In this document: positions 8,419 to 16,960 of the stretch, in pieces
Position numbering within the stretch: the stretch's first letter is position 1
How the letters are laid out: each line of letters begins with the position of its first letter
NCBI GenBank assembly: GCA_016778305.1
Contig: JADHPT010000002.1
Coordinates: 158,610 to 222,609 of the forward strand
Direction of reading: 5' to 3'
Length of the DNA stretch: 64,000 bases
DNA from: Candidatus Poseidonia sp.
GTDB taxonomy: Archaea > Thermoplasmatota > Poseidoniia > Poseidoniales > Poseidoniaceae
Translations under genes and position numbers: made by a program
Notes under the pieces: generated by a model
Told to the model about the DNA's origin: nothing
What the model saw: only the letters and a program-made list of their open reading frames with translations
Databases searched by the model: none

Positions 8419-9489
8419 TTACTCTTCTTCGCCTGAATTTGCCCAGAGTTTGTTTTCCATAGCCTCGATGGCATTTCGTAAAACGAGTCCGTGGTACACC
8501 CGTATCTTCCGATCCTTGACCAAGGTGTTTACGATGGTTTCTAATTCATTCATTTCTGCCAAAGTAGTGGCCGACTCAACGGATTGCAAACACCTTCTGT
8601 ACTCGCTCCTACGAGAAAAGTATAATGCAAAATAGATAGGGACCAGCAAGAGAGGGATGACCAATTCTTCGAAGACAATTTCACTCACGAAGGAGATCGA
8701 TATTTCGGTGTGGTCGGGGTCATAATCCATGCTGAATGAAGTCGAACTGATTCCTCCAGTATAGAAGATTCCAGTGTTCAAGCCGAGGTACATGTTGAAC
8801 GGATTTTCATCATCATTGAAGCGGTCCGAACCTCGATCGATTTCTATATCATCGGGCCAGCCGTCATTGTCATTGTCAAAATCCAAGACATCAGGAATCG
8901 TATCTTCATCGGTGTCCAGCGGTGTTGAATTCGGATTGAATGGATCGTAGAGAATCGTGCCCGAAGAGGCGGAGCGTTCCATTTCGTTTCGGATGCCGTC
9001 GCCGTCTGCATCATCATCATACTCATCCGGCATAAAATCGCCATCTATATCAGAACAGCCTAGAAGTCTGATGCGACTTTTGCCGTAGATGAAAGGGCAG
9101 TTGTCGGAGAGTTTGTGGAAGCCTTGGTCTGCATAACCATCACCGTCTGTATCGGACCAAATGATCGGATCTTCTGGCCACACGTCAGTTTCGTCAAGAG
9201 CCATATCACCGTCCATGTCGGGGTCTTCCACGTCCCCTAACCCGTCCCCGTCAAGGTCGCGATGTTCGGAAGCATTGTTTGGAAAGGCATCTGCACCCAT
9301 GGATTCATTCCAAACTCCATCAGGGTCAGACCAGCCGTCACCATCGCTATCGAGACAACCTTCCCGGTCATTTGTCGATGTCCCTTGGGTTTCACAGGAG
9401 ACTTCATTGCCTTCATAAGCCAAAACCAAAGAGGAGCACATAGAAAGGACGAGCACGAAAAGAACTGGATACGTCCATTTCTTCACCAT
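8419..9489 (-). CDS. Secreted calcium-repeat protein with C-terminal membrane anchor
   Basis: 356 residues. A signal peptide (VLFVLVLSMCSSLVLA) precedes about 190 residues of thrombospondin type 3-like Asp-rich repeats: DSDGDGWSDPDG, DLDGDGLGDVEDPDMDGD, DTDGDGYADQGF, DIDGDFMPDEYDDDADGDG and DTDEDTIPDVLDFDNDNDG. These bind calcium and form extended stalks. A hydrophobic helix (VIPLLLVPIYFALYFS, near residue 275) follows. The last 65 residues are charged and helical (RRSEYRRCLQSVESATTLAEMNELETIVNTL), probably cytoplasmic. It is divergent from the lipoprotein gene at 9578, and a perfect inverted repeat lies between them. Specific function unknown. Confidence 0.8.
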   Translation of the reverse strand: MVKKWTYPVLFVLVLSMCSSLVLAYEGNEVSCETQGTSTNDREGCLDSDGDGWSDPDGVWNESMGADAFPNNASEHRDLDGDGLGDVEDPDMDGDMALDETDVWPEDPIIWSDTDGDGYADQGFHKLSDNCPFIYGKSRIRLLGCSDIDGDFMPDEYDDDADGDGIRNEMERSASSGTILYDPFNPNSTPLDTDEDTIPDVLDFDNDNDGWPDDIEIDRGSDRFNDDENPFNMYLGLNTGIFYTGGISSTSFSMDYDPDHTEISISFVSEIVFEELVIPLLLVPIYFALYFSRRSEYRRCLQSVESATTLAEMNELETIVNTLVKDRKIRVYHGLVLRNAIEAMENKLWANSGEEE

Positions 9490-9520
9490 GGATGATGCTC
9501 GGAGTCCCTCCTAATGGCTT

Positions 9521-9540
9521 TATTGCAACTGACTGCAATA
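9521..9540. promoter_or_regulatory. Perfect inverted repeat between divergent genes (candidate operator)
   Basis: TATTGCA (9521-9527), six bases, then TGCAATA (9534-9540): a 20-base perfect dyad. It lies in the 88-base gap between the calcium-repeat gene (minus, start 9489) and the thioredoxin-like lipoprotein gene (plus, start 9578). The size and symmetry fit a homodimeric helix-turn-helix regulator controlling both genes. The assignment rests only on the dyad and its location. Confidence 0.45.
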
Positions 9541-9577
9541 GCAATGTTTGAAAGAGTGTTTGAAGGGGACCAAAGCC

Positions 9578-10105
9578 ATGCGCCCAATCATTGCCCTCCT
9601 AACAGGTCTTCTTTTCCTTACCCCCATGGCTGGTTGTATTTCCGATGAAGGTGTTGATGTCAAATCGTTCCCAGTCTTCTCAGAGCAGGCAGATGATGGG
9701 AATGTTTACGATAATGCTGCCATGGAAGGATCTGGCTTCATAGTCATCTTTTCAGCAGAGTGGTGCAACAATCCTTGCTACACCACCATGCATTCAATTT
9801 GGAATGCAGAACCCGCTTTACCGGTATTGGTCATGTCGACTGACCCTGCAGAAAACGCTGGCAGCATGACATTAAACGACTGGCACGCATCTGCTGATGC
9901 TTATGACGATGATGGCGATGATGCAGGTGTATCGTTGACCACCTATGCCTTCATGAAAGGAAGTGAGGCAGGTAAGGCCTTGGATATTACACGACCGGGC
10001 TCGGTTGTCTTTGTCAACGGCCAGGGAGAGATTACCTATCAAAACGAAGGCCGTATGGATGATGCTGAAGAAATTCGCGCCAAGTGGACTGAAGCATCCG
10101 CTTGA
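9578..10105 (+). CDS. Thioredoxin-fold-like lipoprotein
   Basis: 175 residues from ATG at 9578. A TTG at 9548 is in frame but would put ten polar residues before the signal peptide. The lipoprotein signal is MRPIIALLTGLLFLTPMAGC, with Cys20 as the lipid-modified residue. The mature part contains FIVIFSAEWCNNPCYTTMHSIW, reminiscent of a thioredoxin-fold active site but with CNNPC in place of CxxC. It ends in a beta-strand and turn typical of the fold (DITRPGSVVFVNGQGEITYQNEGR). This suggests an outer-face redox or disulfide-handling protein; the catalytic type is uncertain because the Cys spacing (x3) is unusual. Confidence 0.7.
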   Translation: MRPIIALLTGLLFLTPMAGCISDEGVDVKSFPVFSEQADDGNVYDNAAMEGSGFIVIFSAEWCNNPCYTTMHSIWNAEPALPVLVMSTDPAENAGSMTLNDWHASADAYDDDGDDAGVSLTTYAFMKGSEAGKALDITRPGSVVFVNGQGEITYQNEGRMDDAEEIRAKWTEASA

Positions 10106-10110
10106 GCGCT

Positions 10111-12078
10111 TCACTCCAGAAGGGTAGCGTCGTCAACAACTGCGGCGATGTCATCATCGCTCGAGAACAGTTTTTCGACTTCAATAGCGTCTTCTGCCTT
10201 GTTGAGAACATAAAATCCAAGAGGCACCAGCAACAGGAGAATGAAGGCCACGGCGGGGAGAACCCATCCAGACAGTCCACCAATTCCTTCGTCAGATTCG
10301 CCAAATGATTTAGCATTGGCCGTGTCCATCAACATCACATTCACGGCGACGATGGAAGTAGCTGAGTGCCCACCTGAGTCATTGGCTGCGAGGCCGCGAA
10401 TCGAGAGGGTGTGATTGCCATCGACTTCGATCCCCGGGAGATGCTCAAGTTGGTTGACGATGGTCTTCAAGTCCAATTCAGCGGTCGTATCCCCCTCATC
10501 AAAGGAATGAAGATTGGCCCAATCATCACGAAGATGGTTGGAGCGCCATTGCAGCGTATCGACGTTGCCCTCGAGCGTGATGTCAATGGCTTCACCCGGC
10601 ATGAGATGAATACGGTCGTCGAGCCCAGCTTCTGTATCAACAACGATGCTTCGCATGGTATCCAACTGGTAGTCCCGTTGAGCCGCTTCCATCACCGCAG
10701 CGACTGCTTCGACGTGCCCGTGTCCGTAGACGTTGTTTTGACGGTTCTTTGGAATCAAATCTTCAGCACATGGTTCGTTCGAGGCCATGTAATGGCATTG
10801 TCGGTAGGTGGCTGTTTCTTGCAGAATGTTGCGCACGTCAAAGGGTGACAGATCCGGATTGGCTTGAAGCATCAAGGCCACCGTTCCAGCGGTACCCGGG
10901 GTCGCCATGCTGGTTCCACTGAAGGCCACATAGCCGTCGCCTGAATTATGAGCAACGGACATAACGTCCGAGCCTACGAAGGCGACGTTCGGTTTGATTC
11001 GCCCTTCTTCGGTTGGGCCTTGGCTGCTGTAGACCGCAATGCTGGTGTCCTTGTCCAATGCACCGACGGTGATGGCATCCTCTGCGGAACCAGGCGTGCC
11101 GATTTGGGCGGAAACAGCGCTGTTGCCTGCTGCGATGAGCATGGTAATACCTGCACCGACCATTCGGTTGGACATTCGGTTGACGCTGTCCTCTTCGGAC
11201 GACGTCCATTCAATGGCCCCGGGCCCTCCCAAACTCATGGAAGCAGCACGGATGTTGAATTCGTATCGGTAATCGTGTGTCCACTGCATACCTGCCATCA
11301 CCACTGCAAAGGAGCCTGACCCACCTGAGTCAAGCACTTTCACGCCGACAAGGAAGGCTCCTGGAGCCATGCCGGGATGCTCATAGGTTGGAGCACCGGT
11401 TCCTGCAACTGTACCTGCGCAATGACTTCCGTGGCCTTGATCGTCATAGGCCTGAATTTCAGTACCGTTGGTTTTGTCAGGGTTGTTGACCGGGTCGTAA
11501 AAGCCGATCACCTTCGGGTCATTGGTTGAATTATCGTCGTCCATATCATCCAGACCAACGTGAAGACTATCGATGCCAGTATCGATGACTGCTACCGTCA
11601 CGCCCGAGCCGTCATAGCCCGTCTGTTGTTGGGCAAGGTCAACTTCGTGAACAACGGCTGCATCGCCGTTTTGTGCTTCAAGAATACCGTCCAATTCAAG
11701 CATGACGACACCTGGAAGAGTGGTGGTTTCAAGAATCATATCGTGAGGAATTCGTCCCGCAACAGCGTCGATGAGATGGAGGGTCCAAGCGTGGACATAG
11801 CCAACTTCTCGCTCCAGCATGGCAATGTCCTCCTCAGTAGGGGTATGATCGAAGTCGACGATGATGGGAAGGGTGTCATCTTCGTCGAGGAAGAGCGGGT
11901 GATCGTGGAATTTCTCCACCATGTCGCCAATACCGTTTCCATCACGATCAACGGTGGTATTGACCCACCAACCCTCGGTAACGGGTTCTTCACTGTTTTC
12001 AACGGGCATCGCCGTCGAAACCAACGGAAGGACCATCAAAAGAAAACAGGCCACGGTCAACATGCGCTTCATTAGCAT
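10111..12078 (-). CDS. Subtilisin-like (S8) serine protease, membrane-anchored
   Basis: 655 residues. The signal peptide MLTVACFLLMVLPLVSTA is followed by an I9-like propeptide region (residues 60-135). The S8 catalytic domain has its triad visible: Asp in VAVIDTGIDSLHVG, His in DDQGHGSHCAGTVAGTG and Ser in FSGTSMATPGTAGTVAL, with the oxyanion Asn in MLIAAGNSA. A beta-rich domain follows, then a C-terminal helix (GWVLPAVAFILLLLVPLGFYVL) and an acidic end. The protease should therefore face outside while tethered to the membrane. ATGs at 12078 and 12072 are both possible. Its stop lies 6 bases from that of the convergent lipoprotein gene. A digestive role fits a protein-feeding heterotroph. 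Confidence 0.93.
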   Translation of the reverse strand: MLMKRMLTVACFLLMVLPLVSTAMPVENSEEPVTEGWWVNTTVDRDGNGIGDMVEKFHDHPLFLDEDDTLPIIVDFDHTPTEEDIAMLEREVGYVHAWTLHLIDAVAGRIPHDMILETTTLPGVVMLELDGILEAQNGDAAVVHEVDLAQQQTGYDGSGVTVAVIDTGIDSLHVGLDDMDDDNSTNDPKVIGFYDPVNNPDKTNGTEIQAYDDQGHGSHCAGTVAGTGAPTYEHPGMAPGAFLVGVKVLDSGGSGSFAVVMAGMQWTHDYRYEFNIRAASMSLGGPGAIEWTSSEEDSVNRMSNRMVGAGITMLIAAGNSAVSAQIGTPGSAEDAITVGALDKDTSIAVYSSQGPTEEGRIKPNVAFVGSDVMSVAHNSGDGYVAFSGTSMATPGTAGTVALMLQANPDLSPFDVRNILQETATYRQCHYMASNEPCAEDLIPKNRQNNVYGHGHVEAVAAVMEAAQRDYQLDTMRSIVVDTEAGLDDRIHLMPGEAIDITLEGNVDTLQWRSNHLRDDWANLHSFDEGDTTAELDLKTIVNQLEHLPGIEVDGNHTLSIRGLAANDSGGHSATSIVAVNVMLMDTANAKSFGESDEGIGGLSGWVLPAVAFILLLLVPLGFYVLNKAEDAIEVEKLFSSDDDIAAVVDDATLLE

Positions 12079-12141
12079 AGGCTCACTGTGTCAACGGATA
12101 CTGTGGAGGGTTTTCAAGGCATTGGGGGCTTGTTAACCAAG

Positions 12142-12203
12142 TTCAATTGTTGAATACCCTCTTAAAAAGCCCCACGACGGTTGATGTGACGGGTGAAATA
12201 TTA
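12142..12203 (+). promoter_or_regulatory. Divergent promoter region with TATA-like box for the large membrane protein
   Basis: The 157-base gap between the protease and the polytopic protein holds a small dyad, TTCAATTGTTGAA (12142-12154). It also has an AT-rich box, GAAATATTA (12195-12203), placed about 33 bases before ATG 12236. That spacing would start transcription almost at the coding start (leaderless or nearly so). An outer pair, GGGGCTT (12125-12131) and AAGCCCC (12167-12173), encloses the dyad. No experiment backs this; the positions are what the sequence shows. Confidence 0.35.
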
Positions 12204-12235
12204 AGTGCAGAATCATACCTCTAATGTTGATTGTT

Positions 12236-15200
12236 ATGGCAGCACCACGCAGAAAACCCCAGCGACCAAAACCTGTTTCAGCAGCCCCTGTCTCAGCAGC
12301 CCCTGCGGGGTCAGCATATTCAGGCTCTATCCTTCAAAACGGGGAGCCCCCAGCCACTCCGGTCACGACCGTTAGGCCAAATGCAACGATGAATTCAGAT
12401 GATCTCCTGCTCATGAAATTGTCTCAAGGCATCATGATGGGAATCGGCTTTTTGGCTATTTGGGGTGGCATTTTCAGTGTCGCATTTGATGAAGATGCCA
12501 CGAATGAAAACTTCCTGGTACTCTTCATCGGAGGTGTCGCCTCCTTTGCGGTTTCAATTGGAATCATAGAATTGCAAAGTAAGAAAAATCAATATCGGCT
12601 CCAAGATATTCAGAATTATTTTCTCGGTATCGCTTTCTTTTTCTCAACGGTCGGTGTGCTATGGGGCACCCGATACTTGATGGGGATAGCGACTGGCACC
12701 TTTGAAGTCGATTGGTTTGGTAATCCTGCAGATTATAACGGCGGAATTGAATGGTCTCCAAACGCAAACGGAATCTATGCCCAGTTAGCGGGTACGCTCC
12801 TGCTCACCTACGGTCACTTCCGACTCTTGAAGCGATATTCAGGCGATACAAGTTTCGGCTGGGGTGTTGCTACCTACGCCCCCATGGCCATCCTCATCGC
12901 AGGTGTCGGCCCGTGGATTCGCTGGTCCGATAGTTTGGTCAGTTACGAGTTGGGAATCAGCATTGTGGTTCTCTCCATGGTTTCGATGGAGATGGCCCTT
13001 CGCTCGAACAAAGCCCTCAACTTTGGCATCGTCGCCTTTGCCTCGGGCTTGACCCCCATTATCTACGAGGTCCTCAATGAAAATGCCCCGGCGACTGGTG
13101 AAGGAGGAGCCCTTTCCTTGATGGTATTTATCATCGCTCTCCAGGGATATTACGCCGCTCGACAAGATCTCCGAAAAGAGGTCATGGAACGCGCATCCAT
13201 CTTCCTTGTTGGACAAGTTGTGGTCGCCTTATTATTGATGCGTGATGCAGATTTCAATCTCATTCTGGGCCCACTGCGAACCGGTGAATTCCCGGTGCTC
13301 GATGCGTATATTTCGCTCCCGGTTGCATTGTGGTGTACGGTCTTACTCGCATATTTCCCTGCTGTTCTCCAACAACGTGTCCCGTGGATGCCAATTGGCC
13401 TGGCGGTTGCACTGTTCGTATTGCCCACTGAAACCTCAACGGTCCCTTGGGTATTAGCCATGGTGATGATCCCTTACATGGTCTTCATCTCAAAGATTGC
13501 AAGAGAGTGGGTCGTGAATGCTACATTGCTTGCTTTCAGCGCATCGTACCTACTGACTGACCTCATCGCATCAGAGATCGACATGAGCGCAAAAATGGCC
13601 TTTGGCGGAACCTATCTCCACATCATCCTGCCAATCTTTATCGTTGCAGTCTCCGAATTTGGACGTCGCCTTGAACGAATCAATCCGAGCATCAGTCTCG
13701 GAATGTTGGGTTGTGTGATCCTTTCACGAGCAATACTTGACCCTGAATGGTTCATGCCATGGCTCTTGATAGGATACATGATGTTCCTCAATTTCAACAT
13801 CATCCATTCCCAACGAGACGATCAACTCCAGCACCGAAAAGATACCACGCTGGCTCTGGCATTCACCTCAATCACCGTCTTCATCCTGACATTATTCGAC
13901 GTTTTTGAAATGCCGCCCTATGATGTATTTGGCGGGCTCTCCCCAGATGGATTCAAACCTCAGTACATTGTAATGAGCCTTGCAATGTACAGCATGGCAC
14001 ATATAGGACGTGAAGTTGAATTTGACGCAGGCTCAATCCTCGCTTGGATGGGGCAAGGACCTACAAGCGCACCAACCTACGATGAAGCAAGTCAATCATG
14101 GATTGTAGACTCCGGTGATTCAATCGAGACGATGGAGGACTTTGCAAGTGCAGGCTGGACCCCTCTGTTCAGGTTCAGTCTTCTCACCTCTCTAACGATG
14201 TTTGCCTTTTCGATTTCAGAGATGAGTCTCGATAGTTTTGTTCAAACACCCTACTGGGTTCTACTGATGATCATCCCCGTAGGTATTTTGGTTTGGGAAA
14301 TCATCAATTTGGATGAAATCTCTTCCGCCACCAGGGCGGGAGGCGTGGCGCTCTTGGTGTTCTTGGCAGCACCGATTTCGCTCCAGATGCAATCCTTAGC
14401 ATTTAACAGTCAAGACCCTGACGTTATTGTTTCAGCAGTCCTACTCGACCTGATTCTCGTTTCTGCACCTCTTGCCATTAATGCCTTGATCGCCAAGCGC
14501 GGTATTGACAAATCGGGCTTGAATTTCGGTGCTGATGGACTCGCTTACGTTTTGTTGATGATCCTTGCATCCTTGGATAGTTCAGGCGGAATTCTTCTTA
14601 TCCCGCTTGTTTCACTCATAGCCTTCCGGAGCATCCAACACCGCCATTATGGCGTAACCTTGCTCACACCCATTGTATTTCTTTGGTTGAGTGATCAATG
14701 GATGGTCGGAAGCGGCGTTACAAATAGCATACTGGATGCCTTACCGTTGGACTTCCAGACTTATCTTCTCGATCAACACCTCGGGCCATTTACCGCCCTC
14801 GCTGGGATCTTCGTCGCAACACACATGACGATGAATATCTTGGTTATGCAACGGGACGAAAACAAAGAGCCTGCATATCATGAATTGTTGGCATTCCTGT
14901 GGCTTGGTTTGGCACTGCTCTCCGCTCTTCCTGATGGTTATTGGTTGCCTACGATTTTCTCCTTCGTCACCATGTCATATCTATGGTATAACAACAACAG
15001 CACCTACCTGCCTTACATGTTGGGTGTTCTGTTTATTTCCCTCTTTATTGGATTCAATTACAGCGAGACCTTTTCCACCACCAGCGAAATCGATGCGTGG
15101 AGTTGGAGTGGACTGATCACAGGATTTACCGGCAGCATGTTCAATCTGCTTCACGTCTATGGGCAGCTGTTCAGAACAGAACCTGATGATGATGATGAGC

Positions 15201-16354
15201 GAAAAATCCAACAATCGACCTCAACCCTTTCATTGCAAATTGGTGTTTTGGGTTACCTCGTCGGTTACGAAGTCTTCTTCGGCATCGGCCCAGTTATTGG
15301 CCTGGCGATTTTGGCCTACTCAGTATACAAGGGAGGGCAAGCATCGAACCTACTCATCTTGCCAGCCCTCGTCACCTTCGCCTCCATCAACGTCATGATT
15401 CAATCTGACATAGGTACCGTGGACGAGAGGACAACGCTCGCAGGGGCGATTCTCGCCATACATGGAATCATGTTCACACTGCTTTCAAATAAGGACGATC
15501 TTATTTATGATTGGGAAAATATAGAGTGGGAGTCTGATCGTGAATTTTTTGCTTACATGGACCGATTGGGGCTCGTTGGTACTGCCTACACACTCATTGG
15601 TGTCTTCATGTGCTTGGTTCCAGTTGACTTGACGTCGATAGCCTACCTCATCACAACAATGTATCTGGTCTTCATCGGCATCCAAGGATTCAGCGAAGAG
15701 CTTGATGCTCGTTGGCGACGAGGCATCGGAGGTTACGGTTCGATCTTAACCTCGTTCTTGTTCACAACCACGCTTGAAAATGACCTGTTCAATGCTGTTG
15801 GAATCGTCATGATGGGATTGCTGGCCCTTGGTTTCGGATTCTTATTCATGCAGCGTATGAATGAAAATGACGGCATTTATGTTGAAGAGGCCCACGATGA
15901 ACCCCCGTTGATGTCAGAAAAGACCGCTGGAGGCGAAGCCCCCCCTGAAGAGGAGATGGACGAGCCAGAACCTGTTCTCGCAACAACTGCTAAGGTCGTA
16001 GAAGAACCAGTAGAGGAAGTTGAAGACAAGGCCCTTCGCCAAACCCGTGATGAAGACCGTTCAATTGAGGAAACTTCAGCGGACGAAGATGAATTTGATT
16101 GGGCTGAGGAAGAAGCAGAAGTCTCTGAAGAACCCAAAAAAGAGTCGGAACCTGAACTACGACAGGAACCTGAAGCGCCCTCACATAGCGGTCTTTTGGA
16201 TACTGGAGAAGGCTTTGCAGTTCGTCTGCCAAGTGATGCAGTTACCAATATTATGCGATCCATTGAACAAACACCGCATGAGGGTTATGTACCCGTTGTG
16301 GCCTTTGGACCTTCAGGACAAATTATGCTCAACTTCGAGCCCAATGGAAATTGA
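12236..16354 (+). CDS. Very large polytopic membrane protein with acidic cytoplasmic tail
   Basis: 1372 residues from ATG at 12236 (an ATG at 12224 gives four more). A Pro/Ala/Ser-rich 50-residue head precedes roughly 1170 residues made almost wholly of hydrophobic helices, on the order of 35 by eye, joined by short loops. One longer loop lies near residue 600 (WMGQGPTSAPTYDEAS). The last 155 residues are a strongly acidic, Glu/Pro-rich tail followed by a short ordered-looking end (GEGFAVRLPSDAVTNIMRSIEQ ... VPVVAFGPSGQIMLNFEPNG). The size and dense helices recall DUF2339-type proteins, but no diagnostic motif was recognised. Function unknown; I have no evidence of transport or enzymatic residues. 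Confidence 0.7.
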   Translation: MAAPRRKPQRPKPVSAAPVSAAPAGSAYSGSILQNGEPPATPVTTVRPNATMNSDDLLLMKLSQGIMMGIGFLAIWGGIFSVAFDEDATNENFLVLFIGGVASFAVSIGIIELQSKKNQYRLQDIQNYFLGIAFFFSTVGVLWGTRYLMGIATGTFEVDWFGNPADYNGGIEWSPNANGIYAQLAGTLLLTYGHFRLLKRYSGDTSFGWGVATYAPMAILIAGVGPWIRWSDSLVSYELGISIVVLSMVSMEMALRSNKALNFGIVAFASGLTPIIYEVLNENAPATGEGGALSLMVFIIALQGYYAARQDLRKEVMERASIFLVGQVVVALLLMRDADFNLILGPLRTGEFPVLDAYISLPVALWCTVLLAYFPAVLQQRVPWMPIGLAVALFVLPTETSTVPWVLAMVMIPYMVFISKIAREWVVNATLLAFSASYLLTDLIASEIDMSAKMAFGGTYLHIILPIFIVAVSEFGRRLERINPSISLGMLGCVILSRAILDPEWFMPWLLIGYMMFLNFNIIHSQRDDQLQHRKDTTLALAFTSITVFILTLFDVFEMPPYDVFGGLSPDGFKPQYIVMSLAMYSMAHIGREVEFDAGSILAWMGQGPTSAPTYDEASQSWIVDSGDSIETMEDFASAGWTPLFRFSLLTSLTMFAFSISEMSLDSFVQTPYWVLLMIIPVGILVWEIINLDEISSATRAGGVALLVFLAAPISLQMQSLAFNSQDPDVIVSAVLLDLILVSAPLAINALIAKRGIDKSGLNFGADGLAYVLLMILASLDSSGGILLIPLVSLIAFRSIQHRHYGVTLLTPIVFLWLSDQWMVGSGVTNSILDALPLDFQTYLLDQHLGPFTALAGIFVATHMTMNILVMQRDENKEPAYHELLAFLWLGLALLSALPDGYWLPTIFSFVTMSYLWYNNNSTYLPYMLGVLFISLFIGFNYSETFSTTSEIDAWSWSGLITGFTGSMFNLLHVYGQLFRTEPDDDDERKIQQSTSTLSLQIGVLGYLVGYEVFFGIGPVIGLAILAYSVYKGGQASNLLILPALVTFASINVMIQSDIGTVDERTTLAGAILAIHGIMFTLLSNKDDLIYDWENIEWESDREFFAYMDRLGLVGTAYTLIGVFMCLVPVDLTSIAYLITTMYLVFIGIQGFSEELDARWRRGIGGYGSILTSFLFTTTLENDLFNAVGIVMMGLLALGFGFLFMQRMNENDGIYVEEAHDEPPLMSEKTAGGEAPPEEEMDEPEPVLATTAKVVEEPVEEVEDKALRQTRDEDRSIEETSADEDEFDWAEEEAEVSEEPKKESEPELRQEPEAPSHSGLLDTGEGFAVRLPSDAVTNIMRSIEQTPHEGYVPVVAFGPSGQIMLNFEPNGN

Positions 16355-16387
16355 AATCTGAGAAAAGCTTCCCTGCGAAGAACAAAA

Positions 16388-16401
16388 ACCCCCGAGGGGG
16401 T
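16388..16401. other. GC palindrome at the orn start
   Basis: ACCCCC-GA-GGGGGT, a perfect 6-base-pair stem with a two-base centre. It is preceded by AAAAA on the plus strand and overlaps a GTG (16400). The stem ends 10 bases before ATG 16412. It may be a transcription end signal for the upstream gene or may occlude the start region of orn; on the minus strand it is followed by five T. A similar element lies at 63569-63585. Confidence 0.35.
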
Positions 16402-16411
16402 GAACAGCCTC

Positions 16412-16960
16412 ATGGACGACAAGAGAGTGCACATGGTGTGGATTGACCTTGAGATGACTGGATTGGACCTTGAGCGTGAATCGATTATCGAAATCGCTAC
16501 CGTGGTCACCGACAGCGAACTGAACATCGTTGCAGAAGGACCCAATCTCGCAATTCGTGTGGAAGAAGAGCTTCTGGCTGGAATGGATGAATGGAATACA
16601 AAACACCACTACGGAAGTGGACTGGTCGATCGCATACACAATGAGGGTGTCGAGGTTGAAGATGCAGAGCAGCAAACCATTGAATTCCTCAAGCAATGGA
16701 TTGAGCCAGGCACGGCCCCACTGTGTGGCAACAGCGTTTGGAACGACCGTCAATTCCTCGGTAAAGAAATGCCGACATTGCTCGACATGCTGCACTACCG
16801 CATGGTTGACGTCTCCACCATCAAGGAATTATCACGCAGGTGGTATCCCAGTGTGTCCAGATACAACAAGAAAGGGGCACACCGAGCCCTTGATGACATT
16901 CTTGAATCCGTCGAAGAATTACGCTATTTCCGAGAAAAGATCTTCATTCAAGAGGATTGA
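16412..16960 (+). CDS. orn: Oligoribonuclease (DEDDh 3'-5' exoribonuclease)
   Basis: 182 residues, the normal length for Orn, which degrades 2-5 nucleotide RNA and pGpG to mononucleotides in the cytoplasm. All DEDDh residues are visible: Asp and Glu in MVWIDLEMTGLD, Asp in LCGNSVWNDRQFL, and His and Asp in YNKKGAHRALDDILESVEEL. ATG at 16412 gives the canonical MDDKRVHMVWIDLEM start; an in-frame GTG at 16400 adds four residues. The 3' end overlaps that of the convergent xdhC by 13 bases. Orn is common in Proteobacteria, Actinobacteria and eukaryotes and uncommon in archaea, so acquisition from bacteria is likely. Confidence 0.94.
   Translation: MDDKRVHMVWIDLEMTGLDLERESIIEIATVVTDSELNIVAEGPNLAIRVEEELLAGMDEWNTKHHYGSGLVDRIHNEGVEVEDAEQQTIEFLKQWIEPGTAPLCGNSVWNDRQFLGKEMPTLLDMLHYRMVDVSTIKELSRRWYPSVSRYNKKGAHRALDDILESVEELRYFREKIFIQED

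Noticed and set aside
12125-12173. GGGGCTT/AAGCCCC pair as a terminator
   Set aside because: It lies between divergent starts, has a 35-base loop and no T-run. Listed only as part of the promoter region.
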